NCBI GenBank assembly: GCA_016788785.1
Contig: JAEUSM010000017.1
Span: forward strand, 381,670 to 445,669
Reading direction: 5' to 3'
DNA length: 64,000 nt
DNA from: Candidatus Kapaibacterium sp.
Lineage (GTDB): Bacteria; Bacteroidota; Ignavibacteria; Kapaibacteriales; JAEUSM01
Made by a program: the position numbers and the translations under genes. Below are positions 16,333 through 24,774 of this stretch, one piece after another. The notes under the pieces were generated by a model that had not been told where the DNA came from, did no database searches, and saw only the letters and a program-made list of their open reading frames with translations. Numbering within the stretch: the first letter of the stretch is position 1; each line of letters opens with the position of its first letter.

Positions 16333-17889
16333 TTACACATTCCAATACCCTCGGTCGAGAGCTCGGTAGTTTATGGCTTCGCTGATGTGTTGAGCGGTGA
16401 TGGATTCAGAATTTGCCAAATCAGCAATGGTTCTGGCGACTTTTCGTATGCGGTCATAAGCTCTGGCACTCAATCCAATTCGTTGCATTGCCAAATTAAG
16501 AAGTTCTTGGGAAGTCACGTCCAATTGACAATATTCTAACAAATCCTTGGAACCCATATCCGCATTTTTATGCAAATGTGGTTTTCCTGTGAAGCGTTGT
16601 TGTTGGATATTCCGAGCGTTGATGACCCTATTTCGGATTGTTTCGGAGCTTTCACCCTTTTTGGTGGAAGAAAGTTCTTTATACTGAACTGCAGGTACTT
16701 CGATGTGGATGTCAATACGGTCTAAGAGTGGACCGGAAATTTTGGAAATGTATTTTTTAATGGCAGTTTCCGAACATGTACACGGAGTTTTACTTCCGTA
16801 ATTACCACAAGGACATGGATTCAAGGCGCAAAAAAGCAGAAAATTTGCAGGGTATTGCACCGACATTTTCGTTCGAGAAATGGTAATATGTTTATCTTCT
16901 AATGGTTGACGCAACACTTCCAAAACATTCCTTGCAAATTCGGGTAATTCATCTAAAAAAAGTACTCCGTGATTCGCCATTGAAATTTCACCTGCACGAA
17001 CTACGCCCACTCCACCGCCAACAAGTGCAGCATCGGAAATGGTGTGATGTGGTGAGCGAAACGGACGTTGTGTAACAATGGGAGTATTCGGAGAAAGTAT
17101 ACCAGCGGCAGAATGAATTTTGGTGGTTTCCAATGCCTCTTCGAAGGTCATTGGTGGTAAAATGGTTGCAAATCGTTTGGCTAACATGGATTTCCCTGAA
17201 CCAGGAGGTCCAACCAATATCACATTATGCCCACCAGCTGCAGCTACTTCCAATGCTCGTTTGACATGGTCTTGACCCTTCACATCGGTCATATCAATGA
17301 TTCGGTCGATTTCGTGTTGCTCGAAAAACTTGGAAATGTCTTCTTTTAATGGTTCAATTTCAATTTCACCACGTAAATACCGTACAGCTTGTTCTAAGGT
17401 TTTGATAGGTATTACTTCCACACCAGATTGAATCAACCCTGCTTCAGACGCATTCTTTTCGGGTAACAAAATGCGTTTGATTCCCCATTTTGGAGCTTCC
17501 AACGCAATGGATAATGCTCCGTGGATTGGACGAACAGAACCATCTAAGGCAAGTTCGCCGATGATAAGGGCATCTTCGCACGATGCAGGAATGAGAATAT
17601 CAACTGCACACAAAATACCAATTGCTATTGGCAAATCATAACCACTACCTTCTTTCCGAATGTCTGCAGGAGCTAAATTAACAGTAAAGCGTCGAGGAGG
17701 AATGGGGATTGAAGAATTTTTAATTGCCGCAAACACACGTTCTTTCGATTCTTTCACTGCAGAATCTGGCAATCCAACCATCGTAAACCCAGGCAAATTA
17801 TTCTCAGCATGGGTTTCAATTTCAATTTTAAAAGCAGCAATGCCAACTACAGCTGCAGATTGTACTGCAGAATACATTTTATCAGTCAT
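16333..17889 (-). CDS. comM: YifB/ComM-family Mg-chelatase-like AAA+ ATPase
   Basis: ComM is an AAA+ helicase that promotes branch migration during natural transformation. The 518-residue protein has the N-terminal ChlI-like domain (GLPDSAVKESKERVFAAI, FTVNLAPADIRKEGSGYDLPIA), the ATPase core with Walker A GPPGSGKSMLAKR near residue 223, Walker B LFLDELPEF, a Cys cluster (CALNPCPCGNYG, PCTC) and the C-terminal Mg-chelatase helical domain (RIGLSARAYDRIRKVARTIADL). Full length for the family. Its ATG overlaps the end of the upstream glycosidase gene by 8 bases. Presence suggests, but does not prove, natural competence. Confidence 0.95.
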   Translation of the reverse strand: MTDKMYSAVQSAAVVGIAAFKIEIETHAENNLPGFTMVGLPDSAVKESKERVFAAIKNSSIPIPPRRFTVNLAPADIRKEGSGYDLPIAIGILCAVDILIPASCEDALIIGELALDGSVRPIHGALSIALEAPKWGIKRILLPEKNASEAGLIQSGVEVIPIKTLEQAVRYLRGEIEIEPLKEDISKFFEQHEIDRIIDMTDVKGQDHVKRALEVAAAGGHNVILVGPPGSGKSMLAKRFATILPPMTFEEALETTKIHSAAGILSPNTPIVTQRPFRSPHHTISDAALVGGGVGVVRAGEISMANHGVLFLDELPEFARNVLEVLRQPLEDKHITISRTKMSVQYPANFLLFCALNPCPCGNYGSKTPCTCSETAIKKYISKISGPLLDRIDIHIEVPAVQYKELSSTKKGESSETIRNRVINARNIQQQRFTGKPHLHKNADMGSKDLLEYCQLDVTSQELLNLAMQRIGLSARAYDRIRKVARTIADLANSESITAQHISEAINYRALDRGYWNV

Positions 17890-19429
17890 GATGGTTGATT
17901 GTTTGAGTAAGAGGAGCTTCTTCGCATAGTTTCACTGCACCAGCACCAAGTGCCGCGATAGTGTCGGAATACAGAATCATGGTTGCATCAGCATTCACTA
18001 CGTCAACTAAGTACGGATTGCCAAATAGTAATACTATCAATGGTTTTCCTTGACGAAGTTGTTGAATAGCATTCAAAAGATTTTGTTGTAGCCCGACTGT
18101 GCCTTTGTATGATTTGGCACGAATGAAAATCGCAACTATCAAGGCATCACATTCTTGCATGGACTCTTGTAGCGACGAAACTTCCTCTTGTGTGATAGTA
18201 TCGTCGATAAATCCGTAGGTACTGTCTTGTTCGGTAACTTGCGAAAGATAGCGAAAAAACGTTGCTCCTTGGTCAATATCACCATCTTGCAAAATGCCTA
18301 ACCCTGCAAAATGTTTGTATTGAGTTATTGGTAAAAGTGATGGATTCCCAACGATGGTACATGCTTTTTTTGCAACTTCCAACGCATAAATTGCATTTGC
18401 ATCTTGGTTGATTGGCTCACCGTCAGAAGGCAAAGTGATGGTATATTTTTTTCGAATTGAACGAACAATTTCTTGTTGATTTTGCAAGTGTTCCAACAAA
18501 ACTTCATTTTTTTCCAATTCTTTGGCTAATCCCTCAAGTGCTTCTATAGGATCATCAGGTATAAGTGCGATACTACCACCAGCGGATAAACAACGAATGG
18601 TAGCCTCAGAAGAAGAATAATGGTTTTTGATGGCATTCATATCCAAAGCATCAGTCACGATAATACCCTTGTATCCTAATGTTGAACGCAAATAATCGGT
18701 TACGATTGCTCGAGAAAGTGAAGCAGGTAGATTGGACGAATCCATCGACGGTACTGCCAAATGCCCTATCATTATGGAAGCTACGTTATTACGAATTGCC
18801 TCAGTAAATGGGTGAACTTCTAATTGTTCCAAGTCAAACAGCGACTTTTCAAGTAACGGCATTGCAATATGAGAATCAACGGCTGTATCCCCATGACCGG
18901 GAAAATGCTTAGCACACGCTAAAATTCCATAGTCTTGAAGACCTTTTATGTATGCAATTGCGTGTTGAGAAACAATATCTTTGTTTTCACCAAAGGAACG
19001 AATATTGATAATAGGATTATTTCTATTAGAGTTTATATCGCAAACAGGAGCAAAATTCCAATGCACACCCAAAGCACGCATTTCCAACGCAATGAGCGTT
19101 GCAACACGATTCGTCATCGTCGTGTCTTGAGTAGCACCCAATGCCATAGCATGAGGAAATGCAGTACCACCTTCTTCTAATCGCATCGGCAACCCATGCT
19201 CAAAATCAGCACTGAAGAGCAATTTACCACCAGCACGTTCTTGCAATTCCTTGAGAATTGTCATTGTTCGGTCTAAGGTTCCTTGAAATACACAGAACCC
19301 CAAAATCCCAGCATCAACAAGTGAATATATTTGGTCGCGATAGTGAGAATCTTTTGCATATCGTCGTGGTACTAACGACGGCATAATGCTTTGTGCAGCA
19401 AGTGTGGTATAGTTGATTTTAGAGGACAT
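17882..19429 (-). CDS. Glycoside hydrolase family 3 (beta-N-acetylhexosaminidase-like)
   Basis: The 515-residue protein has the GH3 TIM barrel: SADFEHG (73-79), the NagZ-type motif KHFPGHGDT (174-182) with the His/Asp dyad, and the probable nucleophile Asp 260 in IIVTDALDM. A second, shorter C-terminal domain (about 340-515) resembles the GH3 C-terminal alpha/beta domain (LIVAIFIRAKSYKGTVGL, PLIVLLFGNPYLV). KHFPGHGDT is the hallmark of N-acetylglucosaminidases that act on cell-wall muropeptides. There is no signal peptide, so a cytoplasmic recycling role like NagZ fits, although NagZ itself is usually shorter (about 340 aa). It overlaps comM by 8 bases. Confidence 0.9.
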   Translation of the reverse strand: MSSKINYTTLAAQSIMPSLVPRRYAKDSHYRDQIYSLVDAGILGFCVFQGTLDRTMTILKELQERAGGKLLFSADFEHGLPMRLEEGGTAFPHAMALGATQDTTMTNRVATLIALEMRALGVHWNFAPVCDINSNRNNPIINIRSFGENKDIVSQHAIAYIKGLQDYGILACAKHFPGHGDTAVDSHIAMPLLEKSLFDLEQLEVHPFTEAIRNNVASIMIGHLAVPSMDSSNLPASLSRAIVTDYLRSTLGYKGIIVTDALDMNAIKNHYSSSEATIRCLSAGGSIALIPDDPIEALEGLAKELEKNEVLLEHLQNQQEIVRSIRKKYTITLPSDGEPINQDANAIYALEVAKKACTIVGNPSLLPITQYKHFAGLGILQDGDIDQGATFFRYLSQVTEQDSTYGFIDDTITQEEVSSLQESMQECDALIVAIFIRAKSYKGTVGLQQNLLNAIQQLRQGKPLIVLLFGNPYLVDVVNADATMILYSDTIAALGAGAVKLCEEAPLTQTINHHD

Positions 19430-19531
19430 TATCTTTGTATATTGATATATTTCTTACAAATATGCAAAAATAAATGAATATAGTCCAACCCAAAATGAAA
19501 TTAGTGAGGTGTGAAAGAGAAAATATATTAT

Positions 19532-19556
19532 AATCCCCCTCCATTGAAGGGGGATT
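19532..19556. repeat. REP-like hairpin, second copy
   Basis: AATCCCCCT and AGGGGGATT form a 9-bp stem (plus one inner pair) around CCATTGA. It shares the CCCTCCATTG core and flanks with the palindrome at 16197-16221. It lies 7 bases beyond the DoxX stop codon and may also serve as that gene's terminator, although no strong T-tract follows on the minus strand. Confidence 0.65.
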
Positions 19557-19563
19557 CTTTGTT

Positions 19564-20013
19564 TTAATTATTTGGTTTTTCTATCATCGCATCGACGGAA
19601 AATTTTCCGCTACCGCCAATTAAAAGAGCGATGGAAATTCCAATGACAAGGAGGTGATATTCGAATCCTTCACCAGCTTGAGCACCCATCCAATTCATAA
19701 AAAATCCGTTTTGAATGTGAGCAGTGAAGATAATACCAGTAAAAAGTCCTATCATTGCTACAGCCCATGCACGTGTTGCAAAACCGGCGATAATGAGTAA
19801 TGAACCAAAAAACTCAATCAAGATTACTAAAAATCCTACTATCCATGGAAGATGGAGCATTCCTGTAAAAAAGCCCATTGTTCCTTCAAATCCACCGCCA
19901 CCAAACATTCCCAGTAGTTTTTGAGCTCCGTGAGGCCAGATGATAATCCCTAATGTTAGACGAAGGATAAATCCTACCCAATCATTGTTTGTTCCAAAAA
20001 AAAGTTTTTTCAT
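19564..20013 (-). CDS. DoxX-family membrane protein
   Basis: The 149-residue protein has four predicted membrane helices and the DoxX hallmarks LILRLTLGIIIWPHGAQKLLG-type N terminus, a Gly-rich GMFGGGGFEGTMGFF loop, and IEFFGSLLIIAGFATR. DoxX proteins are small inner-membrane proteins linked to quinone or thiol redox processes; the biochemical role is not settled. ATG start. A Crp/Fnr-type regulator lies about 100 bases upstream on the same strand, so joint transcription is possible. Confidence 0.88.
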   Translation of the reverse strand: MKKLFFGTNNDWVGFILRLTLGIIIWPHGAQKLLGMFGGGGFEGTMGFFTGMLHLPWIVGFLVILIEFFGSLLIIAGFATRAWAVAMIGLFTGIIFTAHIQNGFFMNWMGAQAGEGFEYHLLVIGISIALLIGGSGKFSVDAMIEKPNN

Positions 20014-20111
20014 TGTAATTCCTTGAATTTGTTGTATGTGTAATTTTTACAAAATTACGGGTAATATTTCCAAAAACTCTTAATGTAGATTAAGAAATGA
20101 TAATTTACCAA

Positions 20112-20699
20112 TTAATCGTGTTTGCTTCGTAACAAACTCAGAAATTCTGGTGTGATTCCGAGATAGGATGCGATGTGTTTTTGCGATATTCGTTGTTCTA
20201 TATTTGGATACATTGTCCTAAATTGTTTGTACCGTTCTAATGCCGTTTGAGAGAGGTTGTTGATAATACGACGTTGTAAGGATACAAAAGCATTTTGAAT
20301 GAGTATACGAAAAAATCGTTCTAACTGAGGAATTTCATTGTATAATATTTGAATGTCTGAATGTGAAATAGCAATAACAGTTGTGTCTTCAAGAGCTTGG
20401 ACAGTAAAAGACGATGGTGTTTGTCTGGTAAAACTTTCCAAATCACCTGCCCACCAATGTTCTGTTGCAAAAAAGAGATTGTGCTCATTTCCATTTTGGT
20501 CGGTGTGATAGGTTCTCATACAGCCTTTAAGAAGGAAATATTCATGGAAAACAACTGAATCTTGTTGTTGAACAAGGCTTTTTTTGGGAAAAAACTGTAA
20601 TGATGAATATTTCATTATTCGTTCTTTTTCAAAAGCAGAAATTGGTACTATATGTTCAATTTGTTGAAATAGCTTTTGATAGTGTTGAACTGTATCCAT
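20112..20699 (-). CDS. Crp/Fnr-family transcriptional regulator
   Basis: From ATG 20699 the protein is 195 residues. Residues about 25-115 form a cyclic-nucleotide-binding-type beta barrel (LVQQQDSVVFHEYFLLKGCMRTYH, TVIAISHSDIQILYNE), and the C terminus has a compact helix-turn-helix (ISQKHIASYLGITPEFLSLLRSK) of the Bacteroidota Crp type. No Cys cluster typical of Fe-S Fnr is visible. A TTG at 20711 is an alternative start but would add four residues of no value. It is divergent from the gene at 20799, whose promoter it might control; adjacent DoxX on the same strand is another possible target. Confidence 0.88.
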   Translation of the reverse strand: MDTVQHYQKLFQQIEHIVPISAFEKERIMKYSSLQFFPKKSLVQQQDSVVFHEYFLLKGCMRTYHTDQNGNEHNLFFATEHWWAGDLESFTRQTPSSFTVQALEDTTVIAISHSDIQILYNEIPQLERFFRILIQNAFVSLQRRIINNLSQTALERYKQFRTMYPNIEQRISQKHIASYLGITPEFLSLLRSKHD

Positions 20700-20737
20700 G
20701 GTATTTCTCAAAACATAATGAATATTTTGTCATTTTA

Positions 20738-20770
20738 TTTGCAAATATCGTGAATTATTCCTTATATTTG
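20738..20770 (+). promoter_or_regulatory. Bacteroidota-type promoter
   Basis: TTTG at 20738-20741 and TATATTTG at 20763-20770 are spaced by 21 bases, close to the TTTG-N19-TAnnTTTG consensus. The element lies 28 bases upstream of the ATG at 20799. Confidence 0.65.
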
Positions 20771-20798
20771 TTTTTTTAAATTTAATAGTAATATAACT

Positions 20799-21284
20799 AT
20801 GAACGTACGTACTCTTTTAGCGTCATTCTTCCTCTGTGTTCTTTTTGTAGCAACGCCAATGTTTGCACAAGAAACATTTGATTTTGAATTTGGGAAAATT
20901 TCTTTGACAGTTCCAAAAAATTGGTCTCATGAAATTGATGGTAATCATCTTATTGTTGCTACTCCTGACCAAAAATTAATGCTAAACTTTGAAGTAATCA
21001 CTGTAGAAGAACTTGAAGCAAGAACAGAACAAATGGGAACTGAATTAGCAGAAGCTTTTCCCGATATCGAAATGGGCGAAGTGGAAGAAAGCAAAGTCAA
21101 TGGAATGGATATGATTTCAGTTGGTGGGGTTTGTGAAGGTGGTAAAAAATATGCAGGATATGATATGATTGTTACCAAAAATGCTCAAGTCTTCGTTGTA
21201 ACTGGAGTTGTTGATTTTTCTGTAAAAGATAAATACAGAAAAGATATCGTAAATCTTTACAATTCTATCAAACCAATGAAGTAA
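20799..21284 (+). CDS. Small secreted protein with a DcrB/PsbP-like appearance
   Basis: The 161-residue protein has a signal peptide (about residues 1-23, ending in MFAQ) and a compact mature domain beginning FDFEFGKISLTVPKNWSHEIDG. A secreted domain starting with a beta strand and a V-P-x-x-W motif, then alternating strands and helices and ending in a helix (YRKDIVNLYNSIKPMK), is typical of the DcrB/Mog1/PsbP fold. This is a fold-level guess; no catalytic residue is evident. It has its own promoter and a strong hairpin downstream, so it is probably monocistronic and periplasmic. Confidence 0.7.
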   Translation: MNVRTLLASFFLCVLFVATPMFAQETFDFEFGKISLTVPKNWSHEIDGNHLIVATPDQKLMLNFEVITVEELEARTEQMGTELAEAFPDIEMGEVEESKVNGMDMISVGGVCEGGKKYAGYDMIVTKNAQVFVVTGVVDFSVKDKYRKDIVNLYNSIKPMK

Positions 21285-21307
21285 TTCGTTACACTGATAT
21301 TCTAACT

Positions 21308-21343
21308 ATAAAGAACGGTTCTGCAGATAGAATCGTTCTTTAT
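21308..21343 (+). terminator. Long hairpin downstream of the small secreted protein gene
   Basis: A 15-bp stem (ATAAAGAACGGTTCT pairing with AGAATCGTTCTTTAT, one G-T pair) closes a 6-base loop 24 bases after the stop codon. Only a weak T-rich tail (GTTTGT) follows, so it may act as a terminator or as an mRNA 3' stabiliser. Confidence 0.75.
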
Positions 21344-21380
21344 GTTTGTACTAAAATCTTCAAATTGACTCCTGCTTATT

Positions 21381-22049
21381 ATGCTCAAATTCATATTTAA
21401 ACTCGTTTCGAAATTCTTCCATAAACGCCACATTTATTTAGTGAAATCATTGGTTTATGATGATAAAAAAACACAAGAATATGAAGGAAGAGCTGATTAC
21501 ATACGTATAAAAACCTTAGAGCTATGTGCAAGGCAAATAAAGGCAAAAGACGTCAAAGGGTCAGTGGCAGAAGTAGGCGTTTACAAAGGGCAATTTGCAG
21601 CTCTTATCAATGAAAATTTTCCTGATAAATCGTTGTATTTGTTCGATACATTTGAAGGATTTAGCAAAAAAGATATAGATACGGAAAAGAAGAAAAATTT
21701 TTCCACTGGGGAACAAGATTTTAGTGATACTTCTGTCGAAATGGTGTTATCAAAAATGCCGTTCAAGGAAAAATGTATTGTTAAAAAAGGATTTTTCCCT
21801 GAAACTGCTGCGGGTATGAATGAAACGTTTTGTTTTGTGAGTATTGATACTGATTTGTACGAACCAATTTATGCAAGTTTGGTCTACTTTTACGATAGAT
21901 TAGAACATGGTGGATATATCTTTATCGATGATTTTACAAATTTTTACTACAAGGGTGCCCAAGAAGCAGTCAACAAATTTTGTAATGAACGTGGAATAAC
22001 CCCTATTCCAATGGCAGATGTTTGTGGTGGTGCTATTATCTCGAAATAA
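21381..22049 (+). CDS. TylF/MycF-type SAM-dependent O-methyltransferase
   Basis: The 222-residue protein matches the macrocin O-methyltransferase family: VAEVGVYKGQFA (residues 62-73) is the SAM-binding loop, LYLFDTFEGF (85-94) follows, and FVSIDTDLYEPI with GGYIFIDDF carries the metal-binding acidic residues. Family members methylate sugar hydroxyls in antibiotics and in surface glycans. An isolated copy in a bacterium with LPS suggests modification of an exported polysaccharide or glycan, but no glycan cluster is adjacent. ATG start. It ends 5 bases before the convergent DUF2752 gene. Confidence 0.88.
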   Translation: MLKFIFKLVSKFFHKRHIYLVKSLVYDDKKTQEYEGRADYIRIKTLELCARQIKAKDVKGSVAEVGVYKGQFAALINENFPDKSLYLFDTFEGFSKKDIDTEKKKNFSTGEQDFSDTSVEMVLSKMPFKEKCIVKKGFFPETAAGMNETFCFVSIDTDLYEPIYASLVYFYDRLEHGGYIFIDDFTNFYYKGAQEAVNKFCNERGITPIPMADVCGGAIISK

Positions 22050-22054
22050 TTCCT

Positions 22055-22480
22055 TTATGGAGCCATCCAATGAAAAGCAGGATGTGATAGATTTCTCACA
22101 ACAGCAAATACGCCAATAAGTATACAAAGTCCCCAATACAGCCACTTCGGTTTATAGGTTGGTTTAATGGTTTTATTGAAAAAGAATATCCCACCTATTT
22201 TGACTATCCAAAATAATATAATTCCTATCAACAAGGGAAAAAGCAGATTATAATCAACAGCTTGTTGGATATTACCATTCAAAAACGAATGTGAAGCCCT
22301 TGTAATACCACATCCAGCACAAAAGAGACCTGTTAATTCGTGAAACCAACATGGAGGATAAAACATCCCATTAAGAGGGTTGAAAAAGTAGACATATAAA
22401 CCCACAACCACTGTTACCACCATCAAAATGATAGCAGTTGTTTTGTCTTTTGTTGTTGTTGTTTCTATTAAGAACACCAT
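22055..22480 (-). CDS. DUF2752 membrane protein
   Basis: The 141-residue protein has three predicted membrane helices and the DUF2752 hallmark: CWFHELTGLFCAGCGITRA followed by SFLNGNIQQAVDYN. The family is common in Bacteroidota and has no established function; the conserved Cys residues hint at redox or metal chemistry, which is inference. It lies downstream of another small membrane protein (DUF5684) on the same strand, but a rho-independent terminator falls between them, ending 2 bases before this ATG. Confidence 0.9.
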   Translation of the reverse strand: MVFLIETTTTKDKTTAIILMVVTVVVGLYVYFFNPLNGMFYPPCWFHELTGLFCAGCGITRASHSFLNGNIQQAVDYNLLFPLLIGIILFWIVKIGGIFFFNKTIKPTYKPKWLYWGLCILIGVFAVVRNLSHPAFHWMAP

Positions 22481-22481
22481 A

Positions 22482-22514
22482 GAAAAAAAAAGCCCCAGAA
22501 ATACATCTGAGGCT
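22482..22514 (-). terminator. Rho-independent terminator between DUF5684 and DUF2752 genes
   Basis: On the minus strand an 8-bp stem (AGCCTCAG / CTGGGGCT, one wobble pair) with an 8-base loop is followed by nine T residues. The T-run ends 2 bases before the DUF2752 start codon, so DUF2752 must rely on read-through or on a promoter inside the upstream gene. Confidence 0.88.
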
Positions 22515-22533
22515 GAAATAACATTGAAGAATG

Positions 22534-22956
22534 TTAGAAATCAGAATTATTTCCACCACCTGCAGGTCCAACGTATTTAGCATCCCCGAATGCTAATATA
22601 GGAAGGAAAATAATGCTGAACAAAGTCAACAAAATCCCATAACCGGTCGTTTTACCAAAAGCTTTTGCAAGTTCGATATTGAGCATTATGATAAACACAA
22701 TGTTCACACAAGGAACTAAAAGTATAACAATGAACCACCAAACTGGTTTCCCAACCAATTCAGTCAAAAAGTAAAGATTAGCAACAGGGATAATACCTTG
22801 CCAACCTGGTCTTCCAGCTTTTTCAAATAGCTTCCAATAACAAACTGCTTGCAATACAACCACAAGGATAATTGGTAGAAAACCCATCAACCCAAGTCCA
22901 CCCATTGCAACAGGGTCCATCCCTCCAGAATGTGGCAGTGTAGAAAATTCATCCAT
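22534..22956 (-). CDS. DUF5684-type small membrane protein
   Basis: The 140-residue protein has three hydrophobic segments. The pattern FEKAGRPGWQGIIPVANLYFLTELVGKP...FGKTTGYGI...LPILAFGDAKY is characteristic of DUF5684 proteins, often annotated near signal peptidase or as small inner-membrane proteins of unknown role. The N terminus is Gly/Met-rich. ATG start, divergent from gatB across a 293-base gap. No catalytic residues are evident. Confidence 0.85.
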   Translation of the reverse strand: MDEFSTLPHSGGMDPVAMGGLGLMGFLPIILVVVLQAVCYWKLFEKAGRPGWQGIIPVANLYFLTELVGKPVWWFIVILLVPCVNIVFIIMLNIELAKAFGKTTGYGILLTLFSIIFLPILAFGDAKYVGPAGGGNNSDF

Positions 22957-23249
22957 AGTACAAACCTCAAATATAGTAATAAGAAAAAAACTTCAACTAA
23001 ATTGATGGATATCCATCCGAGAGTACGAAATTATAGATCAATTCTATTCGAATATTGAAAAGTATTATCAAACGAAAGATACCATTTCATTTCAAATTTG
23101 AAACTAATATATGACAAAGTTTGTTGTTAACCAAATTTTTTTTTGATTTCAATATAAAATCATACGTGATACGTAATTTTACGGAGATATTTTGTATCTT
23201 TGTGTACATAGAATAACTATAGTCAATGTGAAAATACGAAATAGAGAAG
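22957..23249. promoter_or_regulatory. Divergent intergenic region with two palindromes and a gatB promoter candidate
   Basis: This is the longest gap in the window. It holds no ORF of note. A perfect 14-bp palindrome GATGGATATCCATC lies at 23004-23017, about 48 bases upstream of the DUF5684 start. A second, AT-rich one (TTTCAAATTTGAAA) lies at 23090-23103. TATCTTTG at 23197-23204 matches the Bacteroidota -7 element for gatB (ATG at 23250), though a convincing -33 TTTG is not seen. The rest is AT-rich without recognisable structure. Confidence 0.5.
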
Positions 23250-24692
23250 ATGTTTGAAGCGGTAATTGGGTTAGAAGTCCACGCACAATTGAAAACAAAA
23301 ACAAAGGCGTTTTGCGGTTGCTCAACGGAATTTGGGGCACAACCGAATCAACATATTTGTGCTATATGCTTAGGACATCCGGGAACATTACCGACATTAA
23401 ACCAAAAAGTAGTTGATTTTGCAGTCGCTATGGGACTTGCAACTAATTGTTCTATTCGTTCTCATTCTCGATTTTCTCGGAAAAATTATTTCTATCCGGA
23501 TTTACCAAAAGGTTACCAAATTAGTCAATATGAAGATCCAATATGTTTCAACGGATCTATTCCTATTGAATTAGAGGATGGTACTATTAAAAACATAGGA
23601 ATTACTCGTATTCATATGGAAGAAGATAGTGGTAAATCAATTCATGATTTGAGTATTGATACCCTCATAGATTTGAATAGAGCGGGTGTTCCACTCATAG
23701 AAATAGTTTCGGAACCTGACATACGCAATGGAGCTGAAGCATACACATATTTACAACAAATTCGACAAATTGTAATGTATTTGGGAATATGTGATGGAAA
23801 TTTGGAAGAAGGTTCGCTTCGTTGTGATGCGAATGTATCTATCCGTCCTATTGGTCAAACGGCATTCGGTACGAAAACCGAAATCAAAAACTTGAATAGT
23901 TTCCGAAATGTTGAGAAGGCAATTGCCTACGAAATTCAACGTCAAACAGAAGTACTGACTGCAGGTGGTACTATTCAACAAGTAACGATGTTATGGGATG
24001 CATCGGAACAACGTACCAAGGTAATGCGAACGAAAGAACAAGCTCACGACTATAGGTATTTTCCTGAGCCAGATCTTGTTCCTGTCATCATTGATGAAGA
24101 ATTTAAAAAGACTATTCAAAATAGTTTGCCTGAGTTACCATTGGCAAAAAAATATCGTTTCGTCAGTAATTACGAGTTGCCTCTGTACGACGCTGCGATA
24201 TTAACGGACAGTCAAGATGTTGCTGACTTTTTTGAAGCAACATGCAAAGAGCTTGTTGCACAAACGAAGGAGCGGTGGAAATTAGTAAGTAATTGGATTA
24301 TGACTGATATTTTACGAATAATTTCCGAAGAAAGAATTCGGATTCATCAAATCCAAATCAAACCGCAACAATTAGCAGAATTAGTGGACTTGTTAGCAGA
24401 TGATGTAATAAATTCAAAAATTGCCAAACAAATATTTCCACAATTATTTTTAGGACATTCGGCAAAGGCAATAGTCGAAAAAGAAGGATTGGCACAAGTT
24501 TCCGATACATCACTCATAGAACGTTTAGTATCAGAAATCGTTAATAATAATCCAGATTCAGTACAACAATACAAAAATGGAAAAACGAAGTTGTTTGGAT
24601 TTTTTGTCGGTCAAGTATTGAAAGAAACTCAAGGGCAAGCAAATCCCAAAGTAATAAATGATATTCTACGAAAAAAACTTGAAGAAGTGTAG
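23250..24692 (+). CDS. gatB: Aspartyl/glutamyl-tRNA amidotransferase subunit B
   Basis: GatB binds misacylated Glu-tRNA(Gln) or Asp-tRNA(Asn) and activates it for amidation with ammonia from GatA. The 480-residue protein begins with EAVIGLEVHAQL (residues 3-14), has the Cys-rich zinc segment CGCSTEFG...ICAICLGHPGTLP, the active-site block YFYPDLPKGYQISQYEDPIC, and LRCDANVSIRP. The C-terminal YqeY-like tRNA-binding domain (about 330-480) ends NDILRKKLEE. Full length. No GatA or GatC is adjacent in this window. Confidence 0.97.
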   Translation: MFEAVIGLEVHAQLKTKTKAFCGCSTEFGAQPNQHICAICLGHPGTLPTLNQKVVDFAVAMGLATNCSIRSHSRFSRKNYFYPDLPKGYQISQYEDPICFNGSIPIELEDGTIKNIGITRIHMEEDSGKSIHDLSIDTLIDLNRAGVPLIEIVSEPDIRNGAEAYTYLQQIRQIVMYLGICDGNLEEGSLRCDANVSIRPIGQTAFGTKTEIKNLNSFRNVEKAIAYEIQRQTEVLTAGGTIQQVTMLWDASEQRTKVMRTKEQAHDYRYFPEPDLVPVIIDEEFKKTIQNSLPELPLAKKYRFVSNYELPLYDAAILTDSQDVADFFEATCKELVAQTKERWKLVSNWIMTDILRIISEERIRIHQIQIKPQQLAELVDLLADDVINSKIAKQIFPQLFLGHSAKAIVEKEGLAQVSDTSLIERLVSEIVNNNPDSVQQYKNGKTKLFGFFVGQVLKETQGQANPKVINDILRKKLEEV

Positions 24693-24719
24693 GATATATT
24701 TTTAAAACCCAAATTTAGT

Positions 24720-24756
24720 CTGTAGAATCATACTGAAGTAAGTTGGTATTCTACAG
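24720..24756 (+). other. Hairpin in the leader of the branched-chain aminotransferase gene
   Basis: CTGTAGAAT (24720-24728) pairs perfectly with ATTCTACAG (24748-24756); inside, ACT/AGT can form three more pairs around GAAGTA. It ends only a few bases before the AAAGGAG ribosome-binding site of the ATG at 24775. No T-tract follows, so it is not a typical terminator; it could be an end-processing signal for gatB mRNA or a leader structure affecting initiation. Confidence 0.5.
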
Positions 24757-24774
24757 TCTCAAAAGGAGCGATAC

